Below are positions 20,271 to 29,927 of a DNA stretch of 40,435 nt, piece after piece. The DNA is from Aquiluna sp. (GTDB lineage Bacteria > Actinomycetota > Actinomycetes > Actinomycetales > Microbacteriaceae), in the NCBI GenBank assembly GCA_018402615.1, contig JAGYIH010000006.1:1-40435 (forward strand). Reading direction: 5' to 3'. The notes beneath the pieces were generated by a model. The model saw only the letters and a program-made list of their open reading frames with translations. It did no database searches and was not told where the DNA came from. Positions within the stretch are counted from its first letter, which is position 1, and every line of letters starts with the position of its first letter. Position numbers and translations under genes: made by a program.

Positions 20271-22333
20271 TTGCTGCCTTTCAAAACTTGATGAGCAGCC
20301 TTCAGAACCGCATCGGTGGTAATTCCAAACTCTCGGTAGAGGGTTTGATAGTCGGCTGAAGCGCCGTAGTGGTCGATACCAATTGCAATGCCATGGTCTC
20401 CTACGTACCTGTGCCAGTGCGAGGTAATGCCCGCCTCAATCGACACCCTGGCCTTGACACTTGCTGGTAAGACGCTTTCGCGGTACTCAGGGCTTTCCTG
20501 GTCAAACCAGTCCAAACACGGTGCCGAGACCACTCGAGTTGAAATGCCCTTGGCCTCCAGTTCGATTCTGGCCTCAACGGCAAACTGCAACTCGCTGCCG
20601 GTGGCAATCAAAATCAAATCCGGACCATTAGATCCGTCAACGTATACATAAGCCCCTCGGCTCAGCTCACTTGCCTGACCAAACTCACCACCACGCGGTA
20701 GCACGGGGAGATTTTGTCGGCTTAGGACTAATCCCGAGGGTGAACTGTTGCGCTTCAGGATTTCAACCCAGGCAACAACGGTTTCGTTGGCATCCGCTGG
20801 TCTCACGACGGAAAGATTTGGGATTAGGCGCAATGCCGCCAAGTGCTCGATGGGTTGGTGGGTTGGTCCGTCCTCCCCAAGAGCAACAGAATCATGGGTC
20901 CAGATATAGATCGGTGCGATGTTCATGAGTGCCGCCAGGCGGACAGAGGGCCGCATGTAGTCGGAGAAGACCAAGAAGGTACCGCCAAAAGCTCTTGAAT
21001 GGCCCGAAAGTGCGATGCCATTCAAGATTGCTCCCATCGCGTGCTCGCGCACACCAAAGTGCAAAATACGACCGTTTGGCTTGGGGGTCCAGGCCTTGGT
21101 GCTCCACTTCGCAGGCACAAATGATCCGCCGTCTTCAATGGTGGTGTTGTTGCTATCGGCAAGATCCGCAGACCCACCCCACAGTTCAGGCATTACCTCT
21201 GCTATGGCGTTTAGCACCTTGCCGCTTGCAGCGCGGGTTGCGATATCGGTACCAGCTTCAAACACGGGCAATACGGATTCAAGCCCTGCTGGCAGCTCAC
21301 CACTCATCATTCTTGCGAGAAGTTTTGCCCGTTCGGGGTTACCGGCTTGCCAAAGGGCAAACTTCGCGTCCCACTCAGAACGAAGCTGCTTGCCTCTTTT
21401 GACAAGCTCTCGGGTGTGTTTGATTACCTCGGGGGACACCTCGAAGTGCTGCTCTGGATCAAACCCAAGCTCCAGCTTTAGACCCGCAAGCTCCTCGGCA
21501 CCCAACTTCGAACCATGAATCTTTCCGGTGTCCTTCTTTGATGGCGAAGGCCAACCGATGATGGTTCGAAGGGTGATTAGCGTCGGCTGATCCAGATTGG
21601 CCTTGGCCTGAGCGATTGCCTCGTGCAGGGCCTTGACATCCTCGTGATAGGGATCGGTTCTCCAATTCACCTCAAGCGTCTGCCAACCGTAGGCACGGTA
21701 GCGCGCTGCAACATCCTCAGTGAAGCTGATGTTGGTGTCATCCTCGATAGAAATTTGATTGGCATCGTAAACCACAATCAAATTCCCAAGTCCCAAGTGA
21801 CCAGCCAATGATGCCGACTCGGCACTGACGCCTTCCTGTAGGTCGCCATCGCCCGCAATTACATAGACGTGGTGATCGAAAACTGAGTCCCCGGCAACAG
21901 CTTCAGGGTCGAGAAGATTGCGCTCAAAACGTGTTGACATGGCGAAACCAGTTGCGGAAGCCAAGCCAGATCCCAGAGGTCCAGTAGTGATCTCCACACC
22001 CTTGGTGTGACCATATTCTGGATGGCCGGGCGTCAGCGATCCCCAAGTTCGCAAAGCCTTGATGTCGTCAAGCTCGAGTCCAAAACCACCTAGGTAGAGC
22101 TGATTGTAAAGCGTTAGCGAGGAATGACCAGCGGAGAGAATAAAGCGATCTCGACCAAGCCAGCGGTCGTCAGATGGGTCAAGGCGCATTTCCTTCTGGA
22201 ACAGTAAGTAGGCGGCTGGAGCCAGGCTGATCGCAGTTCCGGGGTGACCATTCCCTACTTTTTCAACGGCGTCTGCCGCAAGTGCCTTTGCGGTAATTAC
22301 CGCCTGGTCATCAATTTCGTTCCAGTTCAACAA
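20267..22333 (-). CDS. tkt: Transketolase
   Basis: A thiamine-diphosphate enzyme moving two-carbon ketol units in the non-oxidative pentose phosphate branch. It is 688 residues and full length: N-terminal [19 protein letters not shown], ThDP-binding [19 protein letters not shown] near residue 160, and [19 protein letters not shown] near residue 475. It is the first gene of the minus-strand operon. Two tandem TTG codons (22333 and 22330) are the only plausible starts that keep the family N-terminus; no in-frame ATG is near. The 120-base gap to ctaB must hold its promoter, but I see no clear hexamers for it. Confidence 0.96.
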   Translation of the reverse strand: MLNWNEIDDQAVITAKALAADAVEKVGNGHPGTAISLAPAAYLLFQKEMRLDPSDDRWLGRDRFILSAGHSSLTLYNQLYLGGFGLELDDIKALRTWGSLTPGHPEYGHTKGVEITTGPLGSGLASATGFAMSTRFERNLLDPEAVAGDSVFDHHVYVIAGDGDLQEGVSAESASLAGHLGLGNLIVVYDANQISIEDDTNISFTEDVAARYRAYGWQTLEVNWRTDPYHEDVKALHEAIAQAKANLDQPTLITLRTIIGWPSPSKKDTGKIHGSKLGAEELAGLKLELGFDPEQHFEVSPEVIKHTRELVKRGKQLRSEWDAKFALWQAGNPERAKLLARMMSGELPAGLESVLPVFEAGTDIATRAASGKVLNAIAEVMPELWGGSADLADSNNTTIEDGGSFVPAKWSTKAWTPKPNGRILHFGVREHAMGAILNGIALSGHSRAFGGTFLVFSDYMRPSVRLAALMNIAPIYIWTHDSVALGEDGPTHQPIEHLAALRLIPNLSVVRPADANETVVAWVEILKRNSSPSGLVLSRQNLPVLPRGGEFGQASELSRGAYVYVDGSNGPDLILIATGSELQFAVEARIELEAKGISTRVVSAPCLDWFDQESPEYRESVLPASVKARVSIEAGITSHWHRYVGDHGIAIGIDHYGASADYQTLYREFGITTDAVLKAAHQVLKGSK

Positions 22334-22440
22334 CGCGATCCCATCTCGAGCTTTTTGTTAGTAAAAGAGAGGCTTTGGCGCCAATGCCAGAGGTTTCCTG
22401 AGAGTCTATACCCAAGGCCGTAGTGCAATTATGACTCGGT

Positions 22441-22446
22441 TAGACT
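22441..22446 (+). promoter_or_regulatory. Putative -10 element of a leaderless ctaB promoter
   Basis: TAGACT fits TANNNT and ends 7 bases before the ctaB ATG at 22454; no Shine-Dalgarno sequence is seen between them. The remaining 22334-22440 stretch between the divergent tkt and ctaB shows no other structure I can name. Confidence 0.5.
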
Positions 22447-22453
22447 TGGACAA

Positions 22454-23362
22454 ATGTCAGTTTCCACTACTCCTGTGCGCGCTCGCTTTTTCGGAAAGCT
22501 CAGAGCGTATTTCCTGCTGACCAAGCCTCGCGTCATTGAGCTATTACTGATCGCCACTGTGCCAACCATGATTTTGGCGCAGCGCGGTATCCCAGAGCTC
22601 TGGCTGATTCTTGCAACTCTTTTCGGTGGAGCACTCAGTGCGGGAAGTGCCAACGCATTCAACTGCTACATAGACGCTGACATCGACAAGGTGATGAAGC
22701 GCACCAAAAACCGACCGCTGGTAACCGGCGATTTAACCATGCGCGAGGGTCTGATCTTTGCCTGGGTGATCGGTGTCATGTCTTTTATTTGGTTTGCACT
22801 TGTGATCAATCTGCTTTCAGCGTTTTTGTCGCTGGCCGCAATTCTGTTTTACGTATTCGTCTACACGCTCGGCCTGAAAAGGCGAACCCCGCAAAACATT
22901 GTCTGGGGTGGAGCGGCCGGGGCAATGCCGGCCCTGATCGGCTGGGCTGCGGTCACAAACGAGGTTTCGCTTACCGCGTGGGTGTTGTTTCTGATCATTT
23001 TCCTGTGGACACCACCGCACTACTGGCCACTTTCAATGCGCTACCTGGAGGAATACAAGCTGGCAAACGTGCCAATGCTGCCGGTGGTTGCCAAGAACGA
23101 GGTGGTCGGCAGGCAAATCATTTTGTATGCCTGGGCATACCTGGCCGCGACCTTGCTTTTGATTCCGGTGGCTTCCATGGGCATCATCTACAGCGTGGTC
23201 GCAGTGGTGGCTGGAATCTGGTTCACGCTCGAGTCACACAAGCTCTACAGGGAGGCAAAAGTTAGGGTTCCAGAAAACCCGATGCGGCTATTCCACGGTT
23301 CGATTACTCACCTGACAGTCTTGTTTTTGGCCATCGCGATTGACCCGCTGATTACTTTTTAA
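22454..23362 (+). CDS. ctaB: Protoheme IX farnesyltransferase (heme O synthase)
   Basis: A membrane prenyltransferase that adds a farnesyl group to heme b to give heme O, for the aa3-type cytochrome oxidase. It is 302 residues of the UbiA superfamily with about eight or nine hydrophobic segments. The prenyl-diphosphate motif is [19 protein letters not shown] at about residue 70, and [20 protein letters not shown] follows at about residue 135. The product would be passed to CtaA, encoded on the other strand 1.3 kb away. The divergent arrangement tkt/ctaB is common in actinobacteria. The 3' end overlaps the convergent photolyase gene by 11 bases. Confidence 0.96.
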   Translation: MSVSTTPVRARFFGKLRAYFLLTKPRVIELLLIATVPTMILAQRGIPELWLILATLFGGALSAGSANAFNCYIDADIDKVMKRTKNRPLVTGDLTMREGLIFAWVIGVMSFIWFALVINLLSAFLSLAAILFYVFVYTLGLKRRTPQNIVWGGAAGAMPALIGWAAVTNEVSLTAWVLFLIIFLWTPPHYWPLSMRYLEEYKLANVPMLPVVAKNEVVGRQIILYAWAYLAATLLLIPVASMGIIYSVVAVVAGIWFTLESHKLYREAKVRVPENPMRLFHGSITHLTVLFLAIAIDPLITF

Positions 23363-24692
23363 TCTCCGCAAGCCGCGCTAGCGACTCATCTCGCTCCTTG
23401 GAGTGATCCACGACACGTTCTGGGTAGCCGTTCTGATAGCCATCAATTAGCTCCCAAGGCTCGTGAATCTTTGGGCCCTCAATGTGTCTAAGCTCCGGAA
23501 CGTATTTTCTAACGTAGGCGCCCTTTGGATCAAATTTCTGACCCTGCAAAACTGGGTTGAATACTCGGAAATATGGCGAGGCATCGGTTCCGCATCCGGC
23601 AGTCCACTGCCAACCGTGCGAGTTTGATGCCGGATCAAAATCCGTTAGCTGCTGTTCAAAATAGCGAGCGCCGACCAGCCACTCAAAGTGCAGATCCTTC
23701 ACCAAAAAACTGGCGACGATCATCCTGGAGCGGTTGTGCATCCAGCCGGTTTGATTTAGCTGCCGCATTGCGGCATCCACGATCGGGTAACCGGTGTTTC
23801 CACTCTTCCAAGCATCTAATAGCTGTGAGTCCCTTACCGGGTCGGCATATCGCATTTCACTGAATCTTGCCTCGTAGTAATCGTCATAGGTGTGGGGATT
23901 CCGATACAGCACATCGGCATAAAACTCTCGCCAGGCTATTTCTCTTCGATAAACATCGTGTGCTTCGCTGTCTCCGAGTTCGACTAAAAGGGTGCGCGGG
24001 TGAATCTCGCCATGGGCCAGTGCGTGCGAGAGATGCGAGGTCCCACCCAAGTCGGTGCGATTACGAAGCTCATCGTAGGTTGCCAACCGGTCTGCCTTGA
24101 AGCGTGTCCAGGTTGCCAGGGCGGCTGCCTCACCAGCTCTTATCTGAAATGGTGCGGGACCGGTTGGTATAGGCAGCGCACTGTTCCTGGGCTCTGCCCA
24201 GGTAACAGCGCTCACCTGCAGTTCAAATGGCTTAGCCCAGCCATGGTTCATCCAGCGCTTATAAAAGGCTCCGTAGACCTTGAGGGCACCACCATCATCC
24301 TTGGCGATTGTGCCTGGTGTGACCGCATAATTTGACCCGACCAGTTCAAGCTTTATCCCTCGTGCGAATAACGCTTCGGCAAGCTCGGCCTGAAAGAGCA
24401 TGCCCGCCGGGTCATAGCTGCGAGTAGCCACCACTTTCTCAGGAGCGAACCACATAAGCCCTGCAATCGCATCCACCGTCGGTCCTTGGGCTATCTCTAG
24501 ACCATGGGGGAGCGAAGCCGAGAGACTACTGAGGCTCTCAACCAGTGAGTGCTGCCTAGCACTGGAGAGTTCCGAAAAGCCAGTCTGAACGATGTATGCC
24601 GGTAGAACCTCGGATGCACCCTCAGACGCGTAACTAAGAGCCTCATTGTCCTGAAGTCTGAGGTCTCTGCCAAAGAGGAAAAGGGTCTTCAT
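23352..24692 (-). CDS. phr: Deoxyribodipyrimidine photolyase (cryptochrome/photolyase family)
   Basis: Repairs UV-induced pyrimidine dimers using light and FAD. It is 446 residues: the N-terminal alpha/beta antenna domain starts [18 protein letters not shown], and the C-terminal FAD domain has the class I signature [13 protein letters not shown]...MHNRSRM and [15 protein letters not shown]. The Asn four residues before the first Trp of WQW, equivalent to the FAD-contacting Asn378 of E. coli PhrB, is present, which favours a photolyase over a cryptochrome. The open frame reaches 24878, but that part lies within ctaA; ATG 24692 overlaps the ctaA stop as ATGA. Cotranscription with ctaA is therefore likely. 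Confidence 0.94.
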   Translation of the reverse strand: MKTLFLFGRDLRLQDNEALSYASEGASEVLPAYIVQTGFSELSSARQHSLVESLSSLSASLPHGLEIAQGPTVDAIAGLMWFAPEKVVATRSYDPAGMLFQAELAEALFARGIKLELVGSNYAVTPGTIAKDDGGALKVYGAFYKRWMNHGWAKPFELQVSAVTWAEPRNSALPIPTGPAPFQIRAGEAAALATWTRFKADRLATYDELRNRTDLGGTSHLSHALAHGEIHPRTLLVELGDSEAHDVYRREIAWREFYADVLYRNPHTYDDYYEARFSEMRYADPVRDSQLLDAWKSGNTGYPIVDAAMRQLNQTGWMHNRSRMIVASFLVKDLHFEWLVGARYFEQQLTDFDPASNSHGWQWTAGCGTDASPYFRVFNPVLQGQKFDPKGAYVRKYVPELRHIEGPKIHEPWELIDGYQNGYPERVVDHSKERDESLARLAEIKK

Positions 24693-25742
24693 CTGCTGAT
24701 TCGCCTTGCAGATAGCCACTGGAAGGTGACAAGGGATGCCAGCACCGCAGCTCCCAACATGTGAGCGCCAACCAGCAATTCTGGAACACCGAGCCTTGAC
24801 TGCACGACACCCAAAATGGCCTGTACTGAGGAGACTAGGAACAACAGGGTCAAGATTCTGGTGCCGAGGTCTTTCCAAAGGCTTCTGGTCAAGTTCACTT
24901 GCGTAACCAGCTGTATGGCGATCAAGCTGATCATTAGGTAACCAGGGTAGGAGTGGTAGTGCTGCCAGACCTCAAGATCGAAACCGTTTCTTGGGGTTGA
25001 GGCATCTCCGGCGTGCGGACCGGCACCGGTGACCACCACGCCCACCAAAATTGTCACCACGCTAACCAGCACGGTAAAAGGAGCCAGGAGCACGTTTGCC
25101 CTAGAGAGCTGACCCGAGGGTTTCGGGAGTGCTCGCCATACCAAGAGCGACGCCAGTGCGATCAGCACCATCGAGATCACGAAGTGAAGGCCGACAATCC
25201 AAGAGTTCAAGCCCGCTAGCACCGTAATGCCACCGACCACTGCCTGCAGGATGATGCCCACACCAAGCATGAATGCCGGCCAGACTAGGCCCTTGGGCTC
25301 TGAAGCCCTAGCCCTGCGAACCACAACAAAACCAAAGCCAAGCATTACCAAAAGCGATAGCGCAAAGACGCTAATTGCAACGCCGCCCAAGCCCAAGAAG
25401 TTGTGGGCAACCAGGCCAAGGATGAAGATTGCGACACCGCCAAAAAATGAGAGCGTCGGGGACAACAGGGCCTTGCCACGGCCTGCCCTGCGGGTCACCA
25501 CTATGAATGTCAACAGCGCCACAATCAACAGCACGAAGGTCAGTAGCCGGTTGCCAAACTCGATAACTCCGTGAATGCCCATTTCCCCAGCGGTGGAAAC
25601 CAGCGATTCGTCTGTGCACTCTGGGCCAGGTCAAAATCCGGAGACCTGAGCCGGTCAGGCGAACCAGACCCCCGGTTACGACAATCAGGATTTGGGCTGC
25701 AAGCGACAGCCAAACGTAAAGCCGAAGCCTTGCAGGGGACAC
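24689..25742 (-). pseudogene. ctaA: Heme A synthase (COX15/CtaA), frameshifted near the 5' end
   Basis: Converts heme O to heme A in the membrane, for cytochrome oxidase. The intact downstream part (from MGIHGVIEFGNRLL at 25582) has seven or so hydrophobic segments and the conserved histidines of heme ligation. The first part, from GTG 25742, reads RLRLYVWLSLAAQILIVV and VTGGLVRLTGSG in another frame. The frames are joined by an extra base within 25619-25622. A compensating insertion/deletion at about 25631-25641 turns the expected GLGCPTWP into GLRILTWP. After correction the protein would be about 350 residues. The break lies at the edge of the error-rich stretch, so a sequencing error is more likely than a dead gene. 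Confidence 0.85.
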
Positions 25743-25787
25743 CAGAGTGCCAAACCAAAACCTTTTTACACCAAATCGATCCTCTAC

Positions 25788-25806
25788 TTAGGTATGCCTT
25801 ACTGGT
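25788..25806 (+). promoter_or_regulatory. Possible DtxR/IdeR-type iron box upstream of sufB (weak)
   Basis: The 19 bases TTAGGTATGCCTTACTGGT resemble the actinobacterial iron-repressor consensus, with a good left half (TTAGGT and GCCT) and a poor right half; about 12 of 19 positions agree. The site lies in the 187-base gap between divergent ctaA and sufB, inside the error-prone stretch, so the bases themselves are uncertain. The rest of 25743-25929 shows only the AAAGAGG ribosome site of sufB (25918-25924). Confidence 0.2.
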
Positions 25807-25929
25807 ATACAACAGCATCCTCGAATAACCTTTGAGACAGCTGAATAAGGTAAGTTTCATAGAATCCACCGCTTGGAAATACCTGCCACCCAATTGGGCT
25901 GGAACGTAGTGCGAGCGAAAGAGGCTGAA

Positions 25930-27343
25930 GTGTCAGAAAAGATTATCGACAGGCCAGAACTAGACGATCTGGGAAACTACGAGTTTGGTTGGTCCGATAA
26001 GGACGACAAGGGTCTAGGCGCAAAGCGCGGAATCAGCGAAGAGGTTGTTCGCAGATCTCCGGCCTCAAGAGCGAACCAGACTGGATGCTTGAGCGTCGAC
26101 TGCTACATGAGTTCTTCTAAGAAAGCCGATGCCAAACCCGGGGTTCTGATCTAAGGAATTCACTTGACAACATCAAGTACTTTGTGCGCCTGCAACCGAG
26201 AAGCAGGCCACCACCTGGGAAGAGCTTCCGGAAGACATCTGCAACACCTACGAGCGACTTGGTATCCCGGAGGCAGAGCGTCAGCGCCTGGTCTCCGGTG
26301 TTGCAGCGCAGTACGAGTCCGAGGTGGTCTACCACCAGATTCGAGGACCTGGAGGCGCAGGGAGTCTTGTTCTTGACACTGATAACCAGCCCGCGAGCAC
26401 CCTGAGAGATGTTCCAGTGAGTACTTTGGGACCGTTATTCCAGCTGGAGACAACAAGTTTGCTGCTCTGAACACTCTGTTTGGTCTGGTGGGATCATTCG
26501 TTTACGTTCCAAAAGGGCGTTCTACGTTGAGATTCCACTGCAGGCCTACTTCAGAATCAACACCGAGAACATGGTCAGTTTGAGCGCACCCTGACTGACA
26601 GGACGAAGGCTCCATGTTCACTACACTGAGGGCTGCACAGCCCGATTTACCAGTCCGACTCACTGCACTCCGCAGTGGTTGAAATCATCGTGAAGAAAAT
26701 GCTCGTGTTCGCTACACGACGATTCAGAACTGGTCCAACAACGTCTACAACCTGGTAACCAAGCGCGCCATCGCTCACGAGGGTGCACCATGGAGTGATC
26801 GATGGAAACATCGGATCCAAGGTCACCATGAAGTACCTGAGCGTGATTTTGGCCGGTGAGCGTGTGTCGCGGAGAGACCCTTCAGTGGTGCATTTGCCGG
26901 TGAGGGTCAGCACCAGGATGCCGCGGAGCGAAGATGATTCACCTGGGCGCCCTACACTACAAGCCGATCGTCTCAAAGTCGACTGCCTGCGGTGGCGGAA
27001 GAACCTCTTACTCGCGGTGAGATTCGAGTGAACCCGGTGCCCACCACAGCGCTAACACGGCTAGGTGACGCACTGCTGGTCGACACCATTTCACCGCCCT
27101 GACACCTATCCCCAAAACGACACTCGTGAAGACGATGTATCAATGGGACACGAGGCCACTGTCTCCCAGATTCTGCTGAGCAGCTGTTCTACCTGCAGTC
27201 CCGGGGTATGGCGGAAGACGAGGCAATGGCAATGATCGTGGTGGCTTATTGAGCCACCGCTAAGGAACTACCATCGAATATGTACCTGGAGCTTGAACAA
27301 GCTGATCGAGATGCAAATGGAAGGAGCTGTGGGCCAGCAATGG
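25930..27343 (+). pseudogene. sufB: Fe-S cluster assembly scaffold SufB, reading frame broken many times
   Basis: SufB is the scaffold subunit of the SufBCD complex that builds Fe-S clusters. The start is GTG 25930 with AAAGAGG 5 bases upstream. The family sequence is readable in pieces across frames: SEKIIDRPELDDLGNYEFGW at the start, then WEELPEDICNTYERLGIPEA near 26220, SGVAAQYESEVVYHQI near 26300, YFRINTENM near 26545, [20 protein letters not shown] near 26710, and ending LNKLIEMQMEGAVG near 27330. Frames change by small insertions and deletions, some in runs (GG to GGG, AAA to AAAA) and some not. Overall length matches an intact gene of about 470 codons. I read this as a low-accuracy consensus, not decay. 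The end is approximate. Confidence 0.85.
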
Positions 27344-28503
27344 CACAGCACGGCATTGAAGAACACTCCCACGGCAACATCCCAATTCAGACCCGAAATG
27401 AGCGTCCGCGCTCCGCTTCAGTCTCTGATTTTCCAGAGGTCTGCTTCAGGAGATCTGCGCTACATTCCGCAGGACAAGCTTCTGCGGTCTAGACCAGGAC
27501 GGGGATGGGCGAAGTCGAGGCTTCGGGCTATTGACCTCAGGCTTGCAAAGGGCGTAACCAGCCGCTGGGTTGATTCCACTGACCCACTGGGTTGGCCTCC
27601 GCTGGTTTGCCAGAGGACTGCCCCGGCAGCTGCCTGACCAACGCCTCCAAAACCCTTGTGATTGAGATTCCGCAGAACACGGAGATTGAGGGTCCGAGCG
27701 AAGCTGCCATCAACCCAAAGTCTCACGAGGCCAAGGCTTTGCTAATGCTGTTCTGACAATCGGTGCGAATCAGCGCAACCGTGGTCTTGACCACGTTGGT
27801 GATGGAGTTCTAGGCGAAACGTTGAGCTGGTGTTGGCGGATGGTGCGAGATTGACTTCATTTCAATTCTGCACAGTGGAACAAGGGCTCATCCCACGTCT
27901 CCGCTCAGCTCTGCCAAGATCGGCAAGGACGCTGCGCCAGCACGTCGTGTAGTTTCGCTCGGTGGCGATCTGGTTCGAAACACTCCGGTTAGCTACCTGT
28001 CCGGCTCCCGCGGCCAGACCAACATGCTTCTGGTGTCTGCCTGGCTGATTCTGGAAACTACTGGAGCACAGACCTTTGTGACCAAGATTGCACCGAAAAC
28101 TTGCGTATCGGATGTTTCGGTTTGGTAAGGGCGCACTGCAGGTGTTGGAGCAATACACGGTTTGGGTTGAGACGTGCTGGACCATGAGAGCGCAACCGGA
28201 AACCAAGTCCTACGAGCTAAACCGCAACTTGCTATTGACCGATGGTGCCAGGGCGACCTCGGTTCCAAACCCGGGAAATCGAGACCGGCAAGATTGAGGG
28301 AGTGGGTCACGCTAGTGCCCGGGCCGCATGGATGATGAGCAGCTTTTCTACCTAATGGCTCGTGGAGTGTCAGGAGTCCGATGCCAAGAAACTTGTGGTT
28401 CGTGGCTTTTGCATGAGCTGGATTCAGAAGATTGGGTGTTCAGGAAATTGGAAGACCGGCTAATCAAGAGCATTGAGCTGGAGCTGAGAGGGTAGGGGTC
28501 TAA
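27340..28503 (+). pseudogene. sufD: Fe-S cluster assembly protein SufD, reading frame broken many times
   Basis: SufD pairs with SufB in the SufBCD scaffold. ATG 27340 begins AQHGIEEHSHGNIPIQTRNE, a recognisable SufD start, and frame fragments continue through RYIPQDKL near 27465 and VVSLGGDLVR-like sequence near 27955. The end is LVVRGFLHEL (around 28395) and IKSIELEL (around 28470). Length, about 1.16 kb, matches an intact gene of roughly 385 codons. Many single-base indels separate the fragments. The stop is either TAG 28493 or TAA 28501, depending on the frame. Identity rests on these fragments and on the position between sufB and sufC. Confidence 0.8.
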
Positions 28504-28807
28504 TTGGCCATCAAAATCTGTCCTCTGGAGGACCTAAAGCCCGAAAGGATTCGCGTCAAGGCTGAGAGCATGCAATTGCAATCGTTCGCACTCTGGCGAG
28601 GTAAAGGCACTTGACGATAAGTGTTCACACGGTGAAATTTCACTGGAGGAGGGCTTTGTTGAAGGAGTGGCACCATTGAGTGCCAAGCACGGAGCCAAGC
28701 TTGTCTGAAAACCGGTGTGCCACTGAGCTTGCCTGCCCAAGGAACCAGTCAACACCTATGAGATTTGATCGGAAAACGACGAGATCTACCTCGAGTACGA
28801 AAACTAA
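28504..28807 (+). pseudogene. Rieske-type [2Fe-2S] ferredoxin of the SUF operon, frameshifted
   Basis: A small non-heme ferredoxin of about 100 residues. TTG 28504 follows a TAA directly. The frame begins AIKICPLEDLKPERIRVKAE. Later pieces read DDKCSHGEISLEEGFVEG, then a Cys and a KHGAK segment, then TGVPLSLPA, and finally ENDEIYLEYEN before TAA 28805. The C-x-H ... C-x2-H arrangement is that of Rieske centres. The length of 304 bases is not a multiple of three, so at least one net indel is present. The position between sufD and sufC is a recognised arrangement in Microbacteriaceae. It may deliver electrons for cluster assembly; that role is inferred. Confidence 0.8.
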
Positions 28808-28839
28808 GACTTAGAAGAATCAGGAAAAGGAAACCAAAA

Positions 28840-29598
28840 ATGGCAACTCTAGAAATCAAGAACCTCCACGTATCGGTAGACACCGACCAGGGACCGAAGC
28901 AAATTCTGCAAGGGGTTGACCTGGTAATTCGTTCGGGGGAGACCCACGCGGTTATGGGCCCAAACGGTTCTGGCAAGTCGACCCTGGCCTACTCAATCGC
29001 CGGTCACCCGAAGTACGAGATCACCGACGGCGAGATCTTGCTCGATGGCGAGAACGTTCTGGAGATGAGCGTTGACGAGCGCGCCAAGGCCGGACTTTTC
29101 TTGGCCATGCAGTATCCGGTAGAGATTCCTGGTGTTTCGGTTTCAAACTTCCTCAGAACTGCCAAGACCGCGCTCAGCGGTGAGGCTCCGGCCTTGCGAC
29201 AGTGGGTTGGAGATCTTCGAACCGCAATGAAGAATCTGCGCATGGATTCAGACTTTACCGAGCGAAATGTGAACGAGGGCTTCTCCGGTGGCGAGAAAAA
29301 GCGTCACGAGATCTTGCAGCTCGAGCTACTAAAGCCAAAGATTGCCATTCTGGACGAGACTGACTCAGGCCTCGACGTAGACGCCTTGAAGGTAGTTTCT
29401 GAGGGCGTGAACCGAGCCAAGGCAGATAATGACCTGGGCATCCTGATGATCACCCACTACACCCGCATCCTGCGCTACATCAAGCCAGATTACGTTCACG
29501 TTTTTGTTGCCGGAAAGATTGCCGAGCAGGGTGGACCAGAGCTGGCTGACCGCCTGGAGGCTGAGGGTTACGACCGCTACCTAAAGGCAAGTGCATGA
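28840..29598 (+). CDS. sufC: Fe-S cluster assembly ATPase SufC
   Basis: The ABC-type ATPase that drives the SufBCD scaffold in the cytoplasm. It is 252 residues with Walker A GPNGSGKST near residue 39, the SufC-specific Q-loop region FLAMQYPVEIPGVS near residue 88, the signature SGGEKKRHEILQLELL near residue 150 and Walker B AILDETDSGLDVDAL near residue 170. The frame is open upstream to 28765, but ATG 28840 gives the family N-terminus (ATLEIKNLHVSV), preceded by an AGGAAAAGGAAAC purine stretch. This gene is intact, which marks the right-hand edge of the error-rich stretch. Its stop overlaps the next start (ATGA). Confidence 0.97.
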   Translation: MATLEIKNLHVSVDTDQGPKQILQGVDLVIRSGETHAVMGPNGSGKSTLAYSIAGHPKYEITDGEILLDGENVLEMSVDERAKAGLFLAMQYPVEIPGVSVSNFLRTAKTALSGEAPALRQWVGDLRTAMKNLRMDSDFTERNVNEGFSGGEKKRHEILQLELLKPKIAILDETDSGLDVDALKVVSEGVNRAKADNDLGILMITHYTRILRYIKPDYVHVFVAGKIAEQGGPELADRLEAEGYDRYLKASA

Positions 29599-29927
29599 GC
29601 GAACCAAAAGAACTAGATGCCGCTCGCTTCGATGAAGTCATCGAGGCGATGAAAGAAATCATTGACCCCGAGATTGGCGTCAACATTGTCGATTTGGGTC
29701 TGGTCTATGGCCTGCAGGAGTCTGAGGACGGCGCGCTGCTAATCAACATGACCCTGACCTCGGCAGGATGCCCCTTGACTGACGTGATTGAGGAGCAGAC
29801 CGCTGAGGCGCTTGAGGGCGTCGTGGAAGCGTTTCGAATCAACTGGGTCTGGATGCCACCATGGGGCCCAGAAAAGATCACCGAAGACGGCAAAGAGATG
29901 ATGCGGTCGATCGGGTTCTCGATCTAA
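29595..29927 (+). CDS. sufT: Metal-sulfur cluster assembly factor (MIP18/DUF59 family, SufT-like)
   Basis: A 110-residue DUF59 protein. The core is VIEAMKEIIDPEIGVNIVDL with LTSAGCPLTDVIEEQ carrying the conserved Cys near residue 56, and it ends in the WMPPWGPEKITEDGKEMM segment. Members help mature Fe-S proteins; in actinobacteria SufT is encoded at the end of the suf operon. The ATG overlaps the sufC stop by 4 bases. The gene symbol is by family and context and is less certain than the family assignment. Its stop abuts the bioY stop on the other strand, with no terminator. Confidence 0.9.
   Translation: MSEPKELDAARFDEVIEAMKEIIDPEIGVNIVDLGLVYGLQESEDGALLINMTLTSAGCPLTDVIEEQTAEALEGVVEAFRINWVWMPPWGPEKITEDGKEMMRSIGFSI

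Noticed and set aside
24693..24878. 62-residue extension of the photolyase
   Set aside because: It is the wrong frame of ctaA; the ATGA overlap at 24689-24692 gives the normal photolyase start.
26160..28300. Short open frames of 60-115 codons on both strands as novel small genes
   Set aside because: They are fragments or antisense shadows of the frame-broken sufB and sufD and have no start signals or family similarity of their own.
25930..28503. Programmed frameshifting or a true pseudogene cluster in sufB/sufD
   Set aside because: There are far too many shifts, without consistent slippery sites or downstream structures, and neighbouring essential genes are intact; consensus error is simpler.
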